Positions 24,529 through 34,717 are shown, counted from the first letter of the stretch. The stretch is 64,000 nucleotides of DNA from Pseudomonas sp. JAI120 (GCF_014207255.1 NZ_JACHCZ010000002.1:558001-622000), one strand, 5' to 3'. Made by a program: numbers and translations. The notes: generated by a model from the letters alone, not told the origin.

Positions 24529-24750
24529 ATGACCCAATGGCGAAATCAGAGCTTCTGGGGCAAGGCATGGATCTATGCTCTGCTGGCACTCTTCATGATA
24601 ATTTCCGATGGCTCAGATCTTAGCTCGCTGGGCGACGGGGGCTCATCCAATCGCAAGCGCGTCTTCAGCCCGGGATTTATTGTGCTATGCGTTTTCGTCG
24701 CAGTGATTGAATTGACAGCGCTGAACCATTTTTATGGGGCAAACGCATGA
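24529..24750 (+). CDS. Small putative membrane protein
   Basis: A 73-residue frame (MTQWRNQSFWGKAWIYALLA) with two hydrophobic segments (residues ~11-24 and ~47-66) joined by a short hydrophilic loop rich in Ser, Gly and Asp. GGAAAA precedes the ATG only weakly. It lies between the repressor control region and mutS and is bracketed by the two direct-repeat copies. I do not recognise a family. It may be cargo at the tailocin border; coding status is moderate. Confidence 0.45.
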   Translation: MTQWRNQSFWGKAWIYALLALFMIISDGSDLSSLGDGGSSNRKRVFSPGFIVLCVFVAVIELTALNHFYGANA

Positions 24751-24894
24751 GTCAGGCGCTGTAGTACAACGTTAAAGCCGCCCCAATCAAGTAAGGCTGC
24801 TCGGCCCCTGCAACGAAGCCTTGCGCATTTAAATTAATGCACCACCCCCTTTGCGTTTTACCTATCCGCTTGCGACCTGCGAAGGGCCGACCTC

Positions 24895-24952
24895 GCGTGT
24901 TAACCTTGCGGCCATTGCAAAATCAGCAGGGCCGAGCGCCCCACCTTTGCCC
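24895..24952 (+). repeat. Second copy of the imperfect direct repeat, upstream of mutS
   Basis: The partner of 24444-24500. It lies 32 bases upstream of the mutS start and may include the mutS promoter. The duplication suggests that the right border of the tailocin arose by duplication of this region. Confidence 0.6.
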
Positions 24953-24983
24953 CACTCCTTTCAACGAATTTGCCTATTATCCA

Positions 24984-27575
24984 ATGAGTAAAAACACGTC
25001 CGATCTGTCCTCCCACACCCCGATGATGCAGCAGTACTGGCGCCTGAAAAACCAGCACCCTGATCAGTTGATGTTCTATCGCATGGGCGACTTCTACGAG
25101 ATCTTCTATGAAGACGCGAAGAAGGCGGCCAAGTTGCTGGACATCACCCTGACCGCGCGCGGGCAGTCGGCGGGGCAGTCGATTCCGATGTGCGGGATTC
25201 CCTACCATTCGTTGGAAGGCTACCTGGTCAAGCTGGTGAAGCTAGGCGAGTCGGTGGTGATCTGTGAGCAGATCGGCGATCCGGCCACCAGCAAGGGCCC
25301 AGTGGAACGCCAGGTGGTGCGCATTATTACGCCGGGGACGGTGAGTGATGAGGCGCTGCTGGATGAGCGTCGCGATAACCTGATCGCCGCGGTGCTGGGC
25401 GATGAGCGCTTGTTCGGGCTTTCGGTATTGGACATCACCAGCGGCAATTTTAGCGTGTTGGAGATCAAGGGCTGGGAGAACCTGCTGGCAGAGCTGGAGC
25501 GCATCAACCCGGTGGAGTTGTTGATCCCGGATGATTGGCCGAAGGATCTGCCAGCGGAAAAACGTCGTGGGACCAAGCGTCGTGCGCCGTGGGATTTCGA
25601 GCGTGATTCGGCGCTGAAAAGCCTGTGCCAGCAGTTCTCGGTACAAGACCTGAAGGGCTTCGGCTGCGAAACCCTGACCCTGGCCATCGGCGCTGCCGGC
25701 TGCCTGCTCAGCTACGCCAAGGAAACCCAACGCACCGCCCTGCCGCATTTGCGCAGCCTGCGCCATGAGCGCCTGGACGACACCGTGGTGCTCGATGGCG
25801 CGAGCCGTCGCAACCTGGAACTGGACACTAACCTGGCCGGCGGGCGCGATAATACGTTGCAATCGGTGGTCGACCGTTGCCAGACGGCCATGGGCAGCCG
25901 CTTGCTGACCCGCTGGCTGAACCGTCCACTGCGGGATTTGACGGTACTGCAAGCGCGTCAGACATCTATTACCTGCCTGCTGGACGGCTATCGCTTTGAA
26001 AAGCTGCAACCGCAGTTGAAGGAGATCGGCGATATCGAGCGCATCCTGGCGCGGATCGGCTTGCGCAATGCGCGGCCCCGCGACCTGGCGCGTCTGCGCG
26101 ATGCCCTCAGCGCCCTGCCGCAACTGCAAGTGGCAATGACCGAGCTGGATACCCCTCACCTGCAACAGCTCGCTGTAACGGCTGGTACCTACCCGGAACT
26201 GGCAGCGCTGTTGGAAAAGGCCATCATCGACAACCCGCCGGCGATCATCCGTGACGGTGGCGTACTCAAGACCGGCTACGACAGCGAACTGGACGAACTG
26301 CAGTCCCTGAGCGAAAACGCCGGGCAGTTCCTGATCGACCTCGAAGCCCGCGAAAAAGCCCGCACCGGCCTGGCCAACCTGAAGGTGGGCTACAACCGCG
26401 TGCATGGCTACTTTATCGAGTTGCCGAGCAAGCAGGCCGAGTCGGCGCCCATCGACTATCAACGCCGCCAGACACTCAAAGGTGCCGAGCGTTTCATCAC
26501 GCCCGAACTGAAAGAGTTCGAAGACAAGGCGCTGTCGGCCAAGAGCCGTGCCCTGGCCCGGGAAAAGATGCTCTACGAGGCCTTGCTCGAAGACTTGATC
26601 AGCCAACTCGCACCGCTGCAGGACACCGCTGCTGCTCTGGCGGAACTGGACGTGCTGAGCAACCTCGCCGAGCGGGCGCTGAACCTCGACCTGAACTGCC
26701 CGCGCTTTGTCAGCGAGCCGTGCATGCGCATCGTGCAGGGGCGTCACCCGGTGGTGGAACAGGTGTTGACCACGCCGTTCGTCGCCAACGACCTGTCGCT
26801 GGATGACGATACCCGCATGTTGGTGATCACCGGTCCGAACATGGGCGGTAAATCCACCTACATGCGTCAAACCGCGTTGATCGTACTGCTGGCGCATATC
26901 GGCAGTTTTGTACCGGCAGCCAGTTGCGAGCTGTCCCTGGTGGACCGCATCTTCACCCGGATCGGCTCCAGCGATGACCTGGCCGGTGGCCGCTCGACCT
27001 TTATGGTGGAAATGAGCGAGACCGCGAATATCCTGCACAACGCCACCGAGCGCAGCCTGGTGCTGATGGACGAAGTGGGACGCGGCACCAGCACCTTCGA
27101 CGGCCTGTCCCTGGCTTGGGCTGCGGCCGAACGGCTGGCGCACCTGCGTGCCTATACGTTGTTCGCCACCCACTACTTCGAACTGACCGTGCTGCCGGAA
27201 AGCGAGCCGCTGGTGGCCAACGTGCATCTCAATGCCACCGAGCACAACGAACGCATCGTGTTCCTGCATCACGTGCTGCCCGGGCCCGCCAGCCAGAGTT
27301 ACGGCCTGGCCGTGGCGCAGTTGGCCGGCGTGCCGAACGACGTGATCACCCGTGCCCGCGAGCACCTCAGCCGCCTGGAAACCACGGCCCTGCCCCATGA
27401 AACCGTAGTTGCCAGCCCAGCCAAGACGAGCCGCAAACCCGCTGCGCCGCACCAGAGCGATATGTTCGCCAGCCTGCCCCACCCGGTGCTGGATGAGTTG
27501 GCAAAGCTTGACCTGGACGACTTGACGCCGCGAAAAGCGCTAGAAATGTTATATGCACTGAAGACTCGGATATAA
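24984..27575 (+). CDS. mutS: DNA mismatch repair protein MutS
   Basis: An 863-residue mismatch-recognition ATPase. The N-terminal mismatch-binding motif is [12 protein letters not shown], Walker A is [13 protein letters not shown], Walker B falls in [20 protein letters not shown], and the helix-turn-helix dimer region lies near residues 760-800. The frame is open 49 codons upstream, but the ATG at 24984 gives the typical N-terminus [19 protein letters not shown]. No strong Shine-Dalgarno sequence is seen. It forms the right host flank of the tailocin remnant. Confidence 0.98.
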   Translation: MSKNTSDLSSHTPMMQQYWRLKNQHPDQLMFYRMGDFYEIFYEDAKKAAKLLDITLTARGQSAGQSIPMCGIPYHSLEGYLVKLVKLGESVVICEQIGDPATSKGPVERQVVRIITPGTVSDEALLDERRDNLIAAVLGDERLFGLSVLDITSGNFSVLEIKGWENLLAELERINPVELLIPDDWPKDLPAEKRRGTKRRAPWDFERDSALKSLCQQFSVQDLKGFGCETLTLAIGAAGCLLSYAKETQRTALPHLRSLRHERLDDTVVLDGASRRNLELDTNLAGGRDNTLQSVVDRCQTAMGSRLLTRWLNRPLRDLTVLQARQTSITCLLDGYRFEKLQPQLKEIGDIERILARIGLRNARPRDLARLRDALSALPQLQVAMTELDTPHLQQLAVTAGTYPELAALLEKAIIDNPPAIIRDGGVLKTGYDSELDELQSLSENAGQFLIDLEAREKARTGLANLKVGYNRVHGYFIELPSKQAESAPIDYQRRQTLKGAERFITPELKEFEDKALSAKSRALAREKMLYEALLEDLISQLAPLQDTAAALAELDVLSNLAERALNLDLNCPRFVSEPCMRIVQGRHPVVEQVLTTPFVANDLSLDDDTRMLVITGPNMGGKSTYMRQTALIVLLAHIGSFVPAASCELSLVDRIFTRIGSSDDLAGGRSTFMVEMSETANILHNATERSLVLMDEVGRGTSTFDGLSLAWAAAERLAHLRAYTLFATHYFELTVLPESEPLVANVHLNATEHNERIVFLHHVLPGPASQSYGLAVAQLAGVPNDVITRAREHLSRLETTALPHETVVASPAKTSRKPAAPHQSDMFASLPHPVLDELAKLDLDDLTPRKALEMLYALKTRI

Positions 27576-27717
27576 CGCTGACGCTTACAAGCTGATAGAC
27601 TCTCGCGCGGTTTGGGATGCTGCTGGCTTTTAGCCTGGCCTGCAGACTATCGCTCCCAAACCTCGCGAGCCCTACCACAAAGGGTTTCGCTGCCGCCGCC
27701 TGAGGAGAGAATTAGAA

Positions 27718-28041
27718 ATGACCTTCGTCGTCACCGACAACTGCATCAAGTGCAAGTACACCGACTGCGTAGAAGTGTGTCCGGTGGACTGCTTCTACGA
27801 AGGGCCGAATTTCCTGGTTATCCACCCGGACGAGTGCATTGACTGCGCCCTGTGTGAGCCTGAATGCCCGGCCGTCGCTATTTTCTCCGAGGACGAAGTC
27901 CCGGCGGATATGCAGGAATTTATTCAGTTGAACGTCGAGCTGGCGGAAATCTGGCCGAATATCACTGAGAAGAAAGAACCGCTTCCAGACGCGGAAGAGT
28001 GGGATGGCAAGAAAGGCAAAATCAAAGACCTTGAGCGCTAA
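27718..28041 (+). CDS. fdxA: 7Fe ferredoxin FdxA
   Basis: A 107-residue ferredoxin carrying one 3Fe-4S and one 4Fe-4S cluster: [20 protein letters not shown] and [19 protein letters not shown]. The C-terminal acidic extension is typical of the FdxA/Azotobacter FdI class. GAGGAGAG lies upstream of the ATG. It follows mutS, is closed by a terminator at 28059, and faces rsmZ. Confidence 0.97.
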   Translation: MTFVVTDNCIKCKYTDCVEVCPVDCFYEGPNFLVIHPDECIDCALCEPECPAVAIFSEDEVPADMQEFIQLNVELAEIWPNITEKKEPLPDAEEWDGKKGKIKDLER

Positions 28042-28058
28042 CGCGCTGCTGCCCTCCC

Positions 28059-28086
28059 AAAAAGGCCCCTTGCGGGCCTTTTTTGC
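28059..28086 (+). terminator. Intrinsic terminator of fdxA
   Basis: AAAGGCCC-CTTGC-GGGCCTTTTTT 18 bases after the stop. Confidence 0.9.
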
Positions 28087-28118
28087 ATTCAGGGGCAGGC
28101 GTTCACTTTTCTACAGGC

Positions 28119-28251
28119 AAAAAAAAGGGGCGGTATGACCCGCCCACATTTTTTCCCTAGTCCCTGTGTTCCTTTTCATCATCCTGATGAATCGCATCCT
28201 GCGACGTTCCTTCAACCATCGTTCCTTGATGGCTGTGTCAATCCGTGGACA
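28119..28251 (-). ncRNA. rsmZ: RsmZ small regulatory RNA
   Basis: On the minus strand the RNA starts about TGTCCACGGATTGACA (5' hairpin with GGA in the loop) and contains about six further unpaired or loop GGA motifs, such as CAAGGAACG, GAAGGAACG, GCAGGATG, TCAGGATG and AAAGGAAC. It ends in the terminator GGGCGGG-TCATA-CCGCCCC plus T-run (28119-28144). Length (~133 nt) and the fdxA neighbour fit RsmZ. RsmZ titrates the translational repressors RsmA/RsmE and is activated by GacS/GacA. A GacA box lies ~180 bases upstream. Confidence 0.93.
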
Positions 28252-28423
28252 CAGGGCTGATGTTAGAGAGTTCCCAGGGAAGTTCAACGGGATCCAACCC
28301 GGGCACCGACAGGCTTCAGCGTACAGACAAATATAAATAATTGTTATATTTCAAACAGATAGAAAAATCTCTCAAGGATTCGAGACGCACCCCCCCAGCA
28401 AAAAAACCAAACACTTACGAGAA

Positions 28424-28441
28424 AGTAAGTGAATGCTTACA
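28424..28441 (-). promoter_or_regulatory. GacA box of rsmZ
   Basis: On the minus strand TGTAAG-CATTCA-CTTACT, matching TGTAAG-N6-CTTACA at all but the last base. It lies ~173-190 bases upstream of the rsmZ start, the unusual long distance known for this promoter. The AT-rich stretch between (28320-28375) could bend. The 28261-28494 spacer holds no gene. Confidence 0.88.
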
Positions 28442-28494
28442 CGAGCAATTGCGTAAAAGCGCAAGGGAACCCCGTTGACCGATCCCCAGGCAAG

Positions 28495-28523
28495 AAAAAG
28501 CCCCGACAACGTCGAGGCTTCTT
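28495..28523 (-). terminator. Terminator of apbC
   Basis: On the minus strand AAGCCTCGAC-GTTGTCGGGGCTTTTT forms a stem with T-run 15 bases after the apbC stop. Confidence 0.8.
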
Positions 28524-28537
28524 GTCCTTCAGCGAGT

Positions 28538-29632
28538 TCAGTCGTCGCTGACCGTAATCGTCGGCATTGCCGGGGCGGCCGCTTCCTGCAGGACGATCCG
28601 CGCGCCCACATGACGAGCCAGCTCCTGGTAGATCAGGGCGATCTGACCATCGGGCTCTGCCGCTACAGTGGGCTTGCCGCCGTCGGCCTGTTCACGAATG
28701 CCCATCGCCAATGGCAACGAGGCCAGCAGTTCAACGCCGTACTGGGTCGCCAGCTTCTCGCCACCGCCCTCGCCGAACAGGTGCTCGGCGTGACCGCAGT
28801 TGGAGCAGATATGCACCGCCATGTTCTCCACGACACCCAGCACCGGGATGTTGACTTTGCGGAACATCTCCACGCCTTTTCTGGCGTCCAGCAGCGCCAG
28901 ATCCTGGGGCGTGGTCACGATCACCGAGCCGGCCACCGGGACTTTCTGCGCCAGGGTCAGCTGGATATCGCCGGTGCCTGGCGGCATGTCGATCACCAGG
29001 TAATCCAGGTCGCCCCAGGCAGTCTGGGTAACCAATTGCAGCAGGGCGCCGGAGACCATCGGTCCACGCCACACCATAGGCGTGTTGTCATCGGTCAGGA
29101 ACGCCATGGACATGACTTCCACGCCCATGGATTCGATCGGCACGAACCACTTCTGGTCCTTGACCTTAGGTCGCGTGCCTTCGGCGATGCCGAACATCAC
29201 GCCTTGGCTTGGGCCGTAGATGTCGGCGTCGAGAATCCCCACGCGCGCGCCTTCACGGGCCAGGGCCAGGGCCAGGTTGGCCGCCGTGGTGGATTTGCCC
29301 ACGCCGCCCTTGCCGGAAGCGACTGCCACCACGTTCTTGACATTGGCCAGGCCTGGGATCTGCGCCTGGGCCTTGTGCGCGGCAATCACGCACTGGATGT
29401 CGACTTTGGCCGAACGCACACCGTCGAGGCCCTCGATGGCGATTTGCAGCATCTGCGCCCAACCGCTCTTGAACAGGCCGGCGGCATAACCCAGTTCCAG
29501 TTGAACCGAGACCTGATCGCCCTGGATTTCGATGGCGCGTACACAACCGGCGCTGACCGGGTCCTGGTTCAAATAGGGGTCGGTGTACTGGCGAAGAACG
29601 GCTTCCACCGCTGCGCGATTGACGGCGCTCAT
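28538..29632 (-). CDS. apbC: Iron-sulfur cluster carrier protein ApbC (Mrp)
   Basis: A 364-residue P-loop ATPase that binds and delivers Fe-S clusters. An N-terminal MIP18-like domain (residues 1-~90) precedes the Walker A variant SGKGGVGKSTTAANLALAL, VIDMPPGTGDIQLTL, and the cluster ligands CSNCGHAEHLFG (CxxC). It is transcribed divergently from metG, as often found. Length is normal. Confidence 0.95.
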   Translation of the reverse strand: MSAVNRAAVEAVLRQYTDPYLNQDPVSAGCVRAIEIQGDQVSVQLELGYAAGLFKSGWAQMLQIAIEGLDGVRSAKVDIQCVIAAHKAQAQIPGLANVKNVVAVASGKGGVGKSTTAANLALALAREGARVGILDADIYGPSQGVMFGIAEGTRPKVKDQKWFVPIESMGVEVMSMAFLTDDNTPMVWRGPMVSGALLQLVTQTAWGDLDYLVIDMPPGTGDIQLTLAQKVPVAGSVIVTTPQDLALLDARKGVEMFRKVNIPVLGVVENMAVHICSNCGHAEHLFGEGGGEKLATQYGVELLASLPLAMGIREQADGGKPTVAAEPDGQIALIYQELARHVGARIVLQEAAAPAMPTITVSDD

Positions 29633-29804
29633 GGGCTACTCCCGAAAAAAGACTGACTGAAACAGGCGGCTATCCTAACCGTTCCAGCGGCGTTACGGCA
29701 CGCTTTCGCAGATGCAGAAGATTCTGAAACAGCGCCACGGGGTGAAATAAATTTCCCGGCGCTTTATAGTGGCCGACCTCCGTTTCATCAAGTAGCCGAG
29801 CCCC

Positions 29805-31856
29805 ATGTCCGAGCCACGCAAGATCCTCGTCACCAGCGCCCTGCCCTATGCCAATGGTTCCATCCATCTTGGCCATATGCTTGAGTACATCCAGACCGAT
29901 ATGTGGGTGCGCTTCCAGAAGCATCGCGGCAATCAATGCATCTATGTCTGCGCAGACGACGCCCACGGTTCGGCCATCATGCTGCGCGCCGAAAAGGAAG
30001 GGATCACCCCGGAACAACTGATCGCCAATGTGCAGGCTGAACACAGCGCCGACTTTGCCGAGTTCCTGGTGGATTTCGACAATTTCCATTCGACCCATTC
30101 CGAAGAAAACCGTGAGCTGTCGAGCCAGATCTACCTGCGGTTGAAAGACGCCGGGCACATTGCCACGCGCTCGATCACGCAGTATTTCGACCCGGAAAAG
30201 AAAATGTTCCTGGCCGACCGCTTCATCAAGGGCACCTGCCCGAAATGCGGCACTGAAGACCAGTACGGCGACAACTGCGAGAAGTGCGGTGCCACCTATG
30301 CCCCCACCGACCTGAAGGATCCTAAGTCGGCGATCTCCGGCGCCACACCGGTGCTCAAGGATTCCCAGCACTTCTTCTTCAAGCTCCCGGATTTCCAGCA
30401 GATGCTGCAAACCTGGACCCGCAGCGGCACCCTGCAGGACGCCGTGGCGAACAAGATCGCCGAATGGCTGGACGCAGGCCTGCAGCAGTGGGACATCTCC
30501 CGCGATGCGCCGTACTTCGGCTTCGAGATCCCTGGCGAGCCCGGCAAATACTTCTATGTGTGGCTGGACGCGCCGATCGGCTACATGGCCAGCTTCAAGA
30601 ACCTCTGCGACCGCACGCCGGAGCTGGACTTCGACGCGTTCTGGAGCAAGGACTCCACCGCCGAGCTGTACCACTTCATCGGCAAGGACATCGTCAATTT
30701 CCACGCCCTGTTCTGGCCAGCCATGCTCGAAGGTTCGGGCTACCGCAAGCCCACCGGCATCGCCGTACATGGCTACCTGACGGTCAACGGCCAGAAGATG
30801 TCCAAGTCCCGTGGCACCTTTATCAAGGCACGCACTTATCTGGATCACCTGTCGCCGGAATATCTGCGCTACTACTACGCCTCCAAGCTGGGCCGTGGTG
30901 TGGACGACCTCGACCTGAACCTGGAAGACTTCGTACAAAAGGTCAATTCGGACCTGGTCGGCAAGGTGGTCAACATCGCCAGCCGTTGCGCCGGGTTTAT
31001 TCACAAGGGCAACGCGGGCCTGCTGGTGGCCGAGAATGCCGCGCCGGAACTGACCGACGCGTTCCTGGCTGCCGCGCCAAGCATCGCGGACGCCTATGAA
31101 GCCCGCGACTTCGCCCGCGCCATGCGCGAGATCATGGGCCTGGCTGACCGCGCCAACGCCTGGATTGCCGACAAGGCCCCCTGGTCGCTGAACAAGCAGG
31201 AAGGCAAGCAGGCTGAGGTCCAGGCGATCTGCGCCACCGGCGTCAACCTGTTCCGCCAGTTGGTGATCTTCCTCAAGCCGGTGCTGCCGTTGCTGGCCGC
31301 CGACGCCGAGGCGTTCCTCAATGTCGCGCCGCTGACCTGGAACGACCACTCCACCTGGCTCAGCAACCATCAGTTGAACGAATTCAAGCCTTTGATGACC
31401 CGTATCGACCCAGTCAAGGTCCAGGCCATGACCGACGCATCGAAAGAAGACCTGGCCGCCAGCCAGACCGATACCGGCGAATCGAAACCGACCGGTAACG
31501 GCGAGCTGGCCAAAGACCCGATTTCTCCGGAAATCGACTTTGACGCCTTTGCTGCCGTGGACCTGCGTGTGGCGCTGATCATCAAGGCCGAAGCAGTGGA
31601 AGGTGCGGACAAGCTGCTGCGCCTCACACTGGATATTGGTGACGAACAACGCAACGTGTTCTCCGGGATCAAGAGCGCTTATCCGGACCCGTCCAAGCTC
31701 GATGGTCGCCTGACCATGATGATTGCCAACCTCAAGCCGCGGAAAATGAAGTTCGGCATCTCCGAAGGCATGGTGATGGCGGCAGGCCCTGGCGGCGAAG
31801 AGATCTACCTGCTGAGCCCGGACAGTGGCGCCAAGCCGGGTCAACGTATCAAGTAA
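29805..31856 (+). CDS. metG: Methionyl-tRNA synthetase
   Basis: A 683-residue class I synthetase. The HIGH-type motif is [15 protein letters not shown], the zinc knuckle is [18 protein letters not shown] and the KMSKS loop is [12 protein letters not shown]. The C-terminal EMAP/Trbp111 tRNA-binding dimerisation domain begins near residue 585 ([19 protein letters not shown]). It is full length and monocistronic, diverging from apbC, with a terminator at 31868. Confidence 0.98.
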   Translation: MSEPRKILVTSALPYANGSIHLGHMLEYIQTDMWVRFQKHRGNQCIYVCADDAHGSAIMLRAEKEGITPEQLIANVQAEHSADFAEFLVDFDNFHSTHSEENRELSSQIYLRLKDAGHIATRSITQYFDPEKKMFLADRFIKGTCPKCGTEDQYGDNCEKCGATYAPTDLKDPKSAISGATPVLKDSQHFFFKLPDFQQMLQTWTRSGTLQDAVANKIAEWLDAGLQQWDISRDAPYFGFEIPGEPGKYFYVWLDAPIGYMASFKNLCDRTPELDFDAFWSKDSTAELYHFIGKDIVNFHALFWPAMLEGSGYRKPTGIAVHGYLTVNGQKMSKSRGTFIKARTYLDHLSPEYLRYYYASKLGRGVDDLDLNLEDFVQKVNSDLVGKVVNIASRCAGFIHKGNAGLLVAENAAPELTDAFLAAAPSIADAYEARDFARAMREIMGLADRANAWIADKAPWSLNKQEGKQAEVQAICATGVNLFRQLVIFLKPVLPLLAADAEAFLNVAPLTWNDHSTWLSNHQLNEFKPLMTRIDPVKVQAMTDASKEDLAASQTDTGESKPTGNGELAKDPISPEIDFDAFAAVDLRVALIIKAEAVEGADKLLRLTLDIGDEQRNVFSGIKSAYPDPSKLDGRLTMMIANLKPRKMKFGISEGMVMAAGPGGEEIYLLSPDSGAKPGQRIK

Positions 31857-31867
31857 GCCCTGCAAAA

Positions 31868-31897
31868 CAGCCCTGTCGTTTCTGCGACGGGGCTTTT
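31868..31897 (+). terminator. Terminator of metG
   Basis: AGCCCTGTCG-TTTCTG-CGACGGGGCTTTT after the metG stop. Confidence 0.8.
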
Positions 31898-31970
31898 CAG
31901 CTAGTCCCCCTTTCTCGCTTGCCGGATAATCAGACCCTGTTTGTTCAACCGGCACGCCAATGATCACTCC

Positions 31971-32933
31971 ATGAATCTGATTCAACGTATCGACGCGCTG
32001 CTGCCGCAGACACAATGCGGCAAGTGCGGGCACCCGGGCTGCAAGCCTTACGCCGAAGGTATCGCGCGCGGCGAGGCGATCAACAAGTGTCCGCCCGGAG
32101 GACAGGAGACCATCGCTGGCCTTGCGCTATTGCTGCGTGTGCCGGTTCTGGAACTGGACACCAGCCGCGGGGAAGCGCCGGCCCAGGTCGCCTACATCCG
32201 CGAGGCCGAATGCATCGGCTGCACCAAATGCATCCAGGCATGCCCGGTGGACGCGATTGTCGGCGCCGCCAAGTTGATGCACACCGTTATCATCGATGAG
32301 TGCACCGGTTGCGACCTGTGTGTCGCGCCCTGCCCTGTCGACTGCATTGAGATGCGCCCACTGGCCACAGGGCTGCCTATCGTTGGCGGCCTGGCAGCGA
32401 ACGAAAACGAGCGCCGTGAACGAGGCTTCAAGCGCGACCGTGCCCGGCAACGCTTTGAACAACGCAATGCGCGCCTGCGACGGGAAGAAGAACACAGGAT
32501 TGCCCAACGTTTGGCGCGGGCCCAGCGCTCAGCGCCAGTGCCCCCCTTGCCACTTGACGCAGTGCGGGCCACCCAGGATGCGGCGGTAAAAAAAGCCAAG
32601 ATCAATGTGGCCATGAGCCGCGCCCAATTGCACAAATCCTTGAAGGCTTTTGGGCACCCGCCGACCTTTGACCAGCAATCCCAGCTGATCGCCCTGCAAC
32701 AGCAGTTCGAGGCAGCGGAGCAGGTATTGGCAGCCTTGGACCAGCATCACACACCCGCGACACCGCTGCCTGCCGTCAACAACCCCGACCTCAAGCGCGC
32801 CAAAATCCAACTGGCGATGCGCCGAGCCGAGTTGAAGAAAGCCCTGGATCAACAGGCTGATCCGCAACAATTGGCCGACGCGCAACACAAGCTCGATGAC
32901 GCGCAGCGCCAAGTAGACGCCCATGGTGCATGA
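31971..32933 (+). CDS. rnfB: RnfB/RsxB-type electron transport protein (orphan, C-terminally extended)
   Basis: A 320-residue ferredoxin-like protein. The Fe-S domain [20 protein letters not shown] near the N-terminus is followed by two 4Fe-4S motifs, [16 protein letters not shown] and [16 protein letters not shown]. Residues ~150-320 form a charged, Ala/Gln-rich helical extension with the repeat [20 protein letters not shown] / [20 protein letters not shown]. The N-terminal membrane anchor of classical RnfB is absent. The other rnf genes, usual neighbours before nth, are missing. The ATG at 31971 starts exactly at the conserved domain; its partner is unknown. Confidence 0.85.
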   Translation: MNLIQRIDALLPQTQCGKCGHPGCKPYAEGIARGEAINKCPPGGQETIAGLALLLRVPVLELDTSRGEAPAQVAYIREAECIGCTKCIQACPVDAIVGAAKLMHTVIIDECTGCDLCVAPCPVDCIEMRPLATGLPIVGGLAANENERRERGFKRDRARQRFEQRNARLRREEEHRIAQRLARAQRSAPVPPLPLDAVRATQDAAVKKAKINVAMSRAQLHKSLKAFGHPPTFDQQSQLIALQQQFEAAEQVLAALDQHHTPATPLPAVNNPDLKRAKIQLAMRRAELKKALDQQADPQQLADAQHKLDDAQRQVDAHGA

Positions 32934-33071
32934 CTGAATAATCCTGGGGGTTGTTACGGTCCATCGCCGACACCACATTGATATCCGTCGGGTTGATCCC
33001 GCTCGCAGGCTCCCAGGCCTGGCCCCATTATTCGAAACTACGCTGACCGCCCGAAAGGAAGCCTGAACCCC
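32934..33071. other. Short spacer where rnfA/C/D/G/E might have been
   Basis: 138 bases between rnfB and nth. One frame reads RRLPGLAPLFETTLTARKEA and stops 9 bases before nth, in the manner of a gene end coupled to nth. It could be the tail of a deleted rnf gene, but this is too short to prove. Confidence 0.3.
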
Positions 33072-33710
33072 ATGAACGCCGCAAAACGCCTGGAAATTTT
33101 CCGCAGGCTTCACGAAGACAATCCGGAGCCCAAGACCGAACTGGCCTACTCCTCGCCGTTCGAGTTATTGATTGCAGTGATCCTGTCGGCCCAATCCACG
33201 GACGTCGGCGTCAACAAGGCCACGGCCAAGCTTTACCCCGTGGCAAACACGCCAGAGGCGATTTATGCCTTGGGTGTAGATGGGTTATCGGAGTACATCA
33301 AGACCATCGGCCTGTACAACAGTAAGGCCAAGAATGTCATCGAGACCTGCCGCTTGCTGATAGAACGGCATGACAGCGAAGTGCCACAAACCCGCGAAGC
33401 GCTGGAAGCCCTGCCGGGGGTGGGCCGCAAAACCGCCAACGTGGTGCTCAACACCGCATTCCGGCAATTGACCATGGCCGTGGACACCCACATTTTTCGG
33501 GTCAGTAACCGAACCGGCATAGCCCGTGGCAAGAACGTGGTCGAAGTGGAAAAGCAGCTGATGAAGTTCGTGCCCAAGCCATACCTGCTCGACTCTCACC
33601 ACTGGCTGATCCTGCACGGGCGCTATGTTTGCCAGGCCCGCAAGCCGCGCTGCGGCAGCTGTCGCATCGAAGACCTTTGCGAATATAAGGACAAGACATC
33701 CGACGATTGA
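33072..33710 (+). CDS. nth: Endonuclease III
   Basis: A 212-residue base-excision glycosylase/AP lyase for oxidised pyrimidines. The helix-hairpin-helix LPGVGRKTANVVLNTAF carries the catalytic Lys, the GPD-type Asp is in AVDTHIFRVSNR, and the C-terminal 4Fe-4S cluster ligands are in CQARKPRCGSCRIEDLC. It is full length. GAAAGGAAG precedes the ATG. It is followed by the PA3496-type gene as in P. aeruginosa (PA3495-PA3496). Confidence 0.97.
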   Translation: MNAAKRLEIFRRLHEDNPEPKTELAYSSPFELLIAVILSAQSTDVGVNKATAKLYPVANTPEAIYALGVDGLSEYIKTIGLYNSKAKNVIETCRLLIERHDSEVPQTREALEALPGVGRKTANVVLNTAFRQLTMAVDTHIFRVSNRTGIARGKNVVEVEKQLMKFVPKPYLLDSHHWLILHGRYVCQARKPRCGSCRIEDLCEYKDKTSDD

Positions 33711-33817
33711 GGGTCCATTGGTTTTCTCGATCAGCCGATTGAAAAAATCTTTTTTACCCATTCATGGATTATCGTTATAAGGAGCGCCAACGGCAGTCTT
33801 ACTCCGGAGTTAACGTT

Positions 33818-34000
33818 ATGAGCACTGACAAAGAACAGTTGGACGTAGAAGACGACCTCGTTGAGTCGGAGGACGATGGCGCAGAGGCACCTGTGGCAGA
33901 GGTCGCCAAGACCAATCTGAGCAAACGCCGTACTATCGACAACCTTCTGGAAGAACGACGCTTGCAAAAACAACTGGCCGACTACGATTTCGACCTCTAA
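33818..34000 (+). CDS. PA3496-family small acidic protein
   Basis: A 60-residue protein, MSTDKEQLDVEDDLVESEDD at the start and a conserved basic C-terminal half (LSKRRTIDNLLEERRLQKQL..ADYDFDL). Pseudomonas databases call the family a putative envelope-integrity protein, without a defined mechanism. GGAG stands 8 bases before the ATG at 33818; the frame extends 18 codons upstream without a ribosome site. It is closed by a terminator at 34020. Confidence 0.82.
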   Translation: MSTDKEQLDVEDDLVESEDDGAEAPVAEVAKTNLSKRRTIDNLLEERRLQKQLADYDFDL

Positions 34001-34019
34001 TCAAGCGGTCGACGGCCGG

Positions 34020-34044
34020 AAGCCTCCCTGACGGAGGCTTTTTT
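34020..34044 (+). terminator. Terminator of the PA3496-type gene
   Basis: AAGCCTCC-CTGAC-GGAGGCTTTTTT directly after the gene. Confidence 0.9.
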
Positions 34045-34084
34045 CTGCCGGTTACGCGGCCTGTGTGCAGTGCTGTGCCCTCAC

Positions 34085-34717
34085 CTATACCAAGCCGTTA
34101 CGCTGAGCCAACTCGATCAGGTCCACGAGAGAGCGGGCATTGAGCTTGAGCAGCAGACGAGTCTTGTAGGTGCTGACGGTCTTGTTGCTGAGAAACATAC
34201 CGTCGGCAATCTCCTTGTTTGTTCTGCCCCGAGCCAATTGCTGCAACACCATCATCTCCCGGCCCGACAGACGCTCGACCATATCAGCCTCACTGGCATT
34301 GCCCATGGTGGAGCGTACCGAGTTGAGTGCCTGGTTTGGAAAATAGCTGTAGCCCGACAAAACCGCCTTGATCGCACTCAGCAACTCGGTCAGGTCCTGT
34401 TGCTTGCACACATAGCCAGCAGCGCCCGCCTGCATACAACGCATGGAAAAGTGACCTGGGGCCTGGGAGGTGAGCACCAGGACCTTGAACGGTACAGCCT
34501 GTTTGGTAGACGAAAGCCGGCAAATAACTTCCAGGCCATCGAGTTTGGGAATCCCAATATCCAGTATGACAATGTCCGGCATATGCTCCCGCGCAAGTTG
34601 CAACGCATCGACACCGTTATTGGTCTCGGCAACGACCTCATAACCATGACGTTCCATTAGCATACGCACAGCAAGACGAATGACGGGATGATCATCCACG
34701 ATCAGCACTTTATTCAT
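34085..34717 (-). CDS. LuxR-type response regulator (BvgA/RocA-like)
   Basis: A 210-residue NarL/FixJ regulator. The receiver MNKVLIVDDHPVIRLAVRML carries the phosphoacceptor Asp53 in VILDIGIPKLDG. The LuxR HTH covers GRTNKEIADGMFLSNKTVST and ends SLVDLIELAQRNGLV. The general form is close to the BvgA/RocA1 class used in fimbrial and virulence control, but no cognate sensor is adjacent. The ATG at 34717 begins the conserved domain. It has a ~590-base upstream region, unusually long here. Confidence 0.88.
   Translation of the reverse strand: MNKVLIVDDHPVIRLAVRMLMERHGYEVVAETNNGVDALQLAREHMPDIVILDIGIPKLDGLEVICRLSSTKQAVPFKVLVLTSQAPGHFSMRCMQAGAAGYVCKQQDLTELLSAIKAVLSGYSYFPNQALNSVRSTMGNASEADMVERLSGREMMVLQQLARGRTNKEIADGMFLSNKTVSTYKTRLLLKLNARSLVDLIELAQRNGLV

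Larger units (their letters stand above)
15424..24830. mobile_element. Decayed R-type tailocin (P2-like defective prophage) between pncC and mutS
   Basis: Minus-strand order: repressor (24343), late promoter (23449-23477), holin, a 171-residue pyocin-type protein, baseplate V, W, truncated J, then a Com-like and beta-propeller cassette, a truncated membrane ORF, a tape-measure C-terminus, tail U, X, D, GH19 endolysin and Rz/Rz1. No integrase, terminase, capsid or replication gene exists, so this derives from a tailocin rather than a recent prophage. Baseplate I, fibre, chaperone, sheath and tube are missing, so no particle should assemble. The mutS-cinA interval is a known tailocin site in fluorescent pseudomonads. 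Borders are approximate. Confidence 0.9.

Noticed and set aside
24837..24983. 49-codon upstream extension of MutS
   Set aside because: It covers the repeat and promoter region, and family N-termini begin at 24984.
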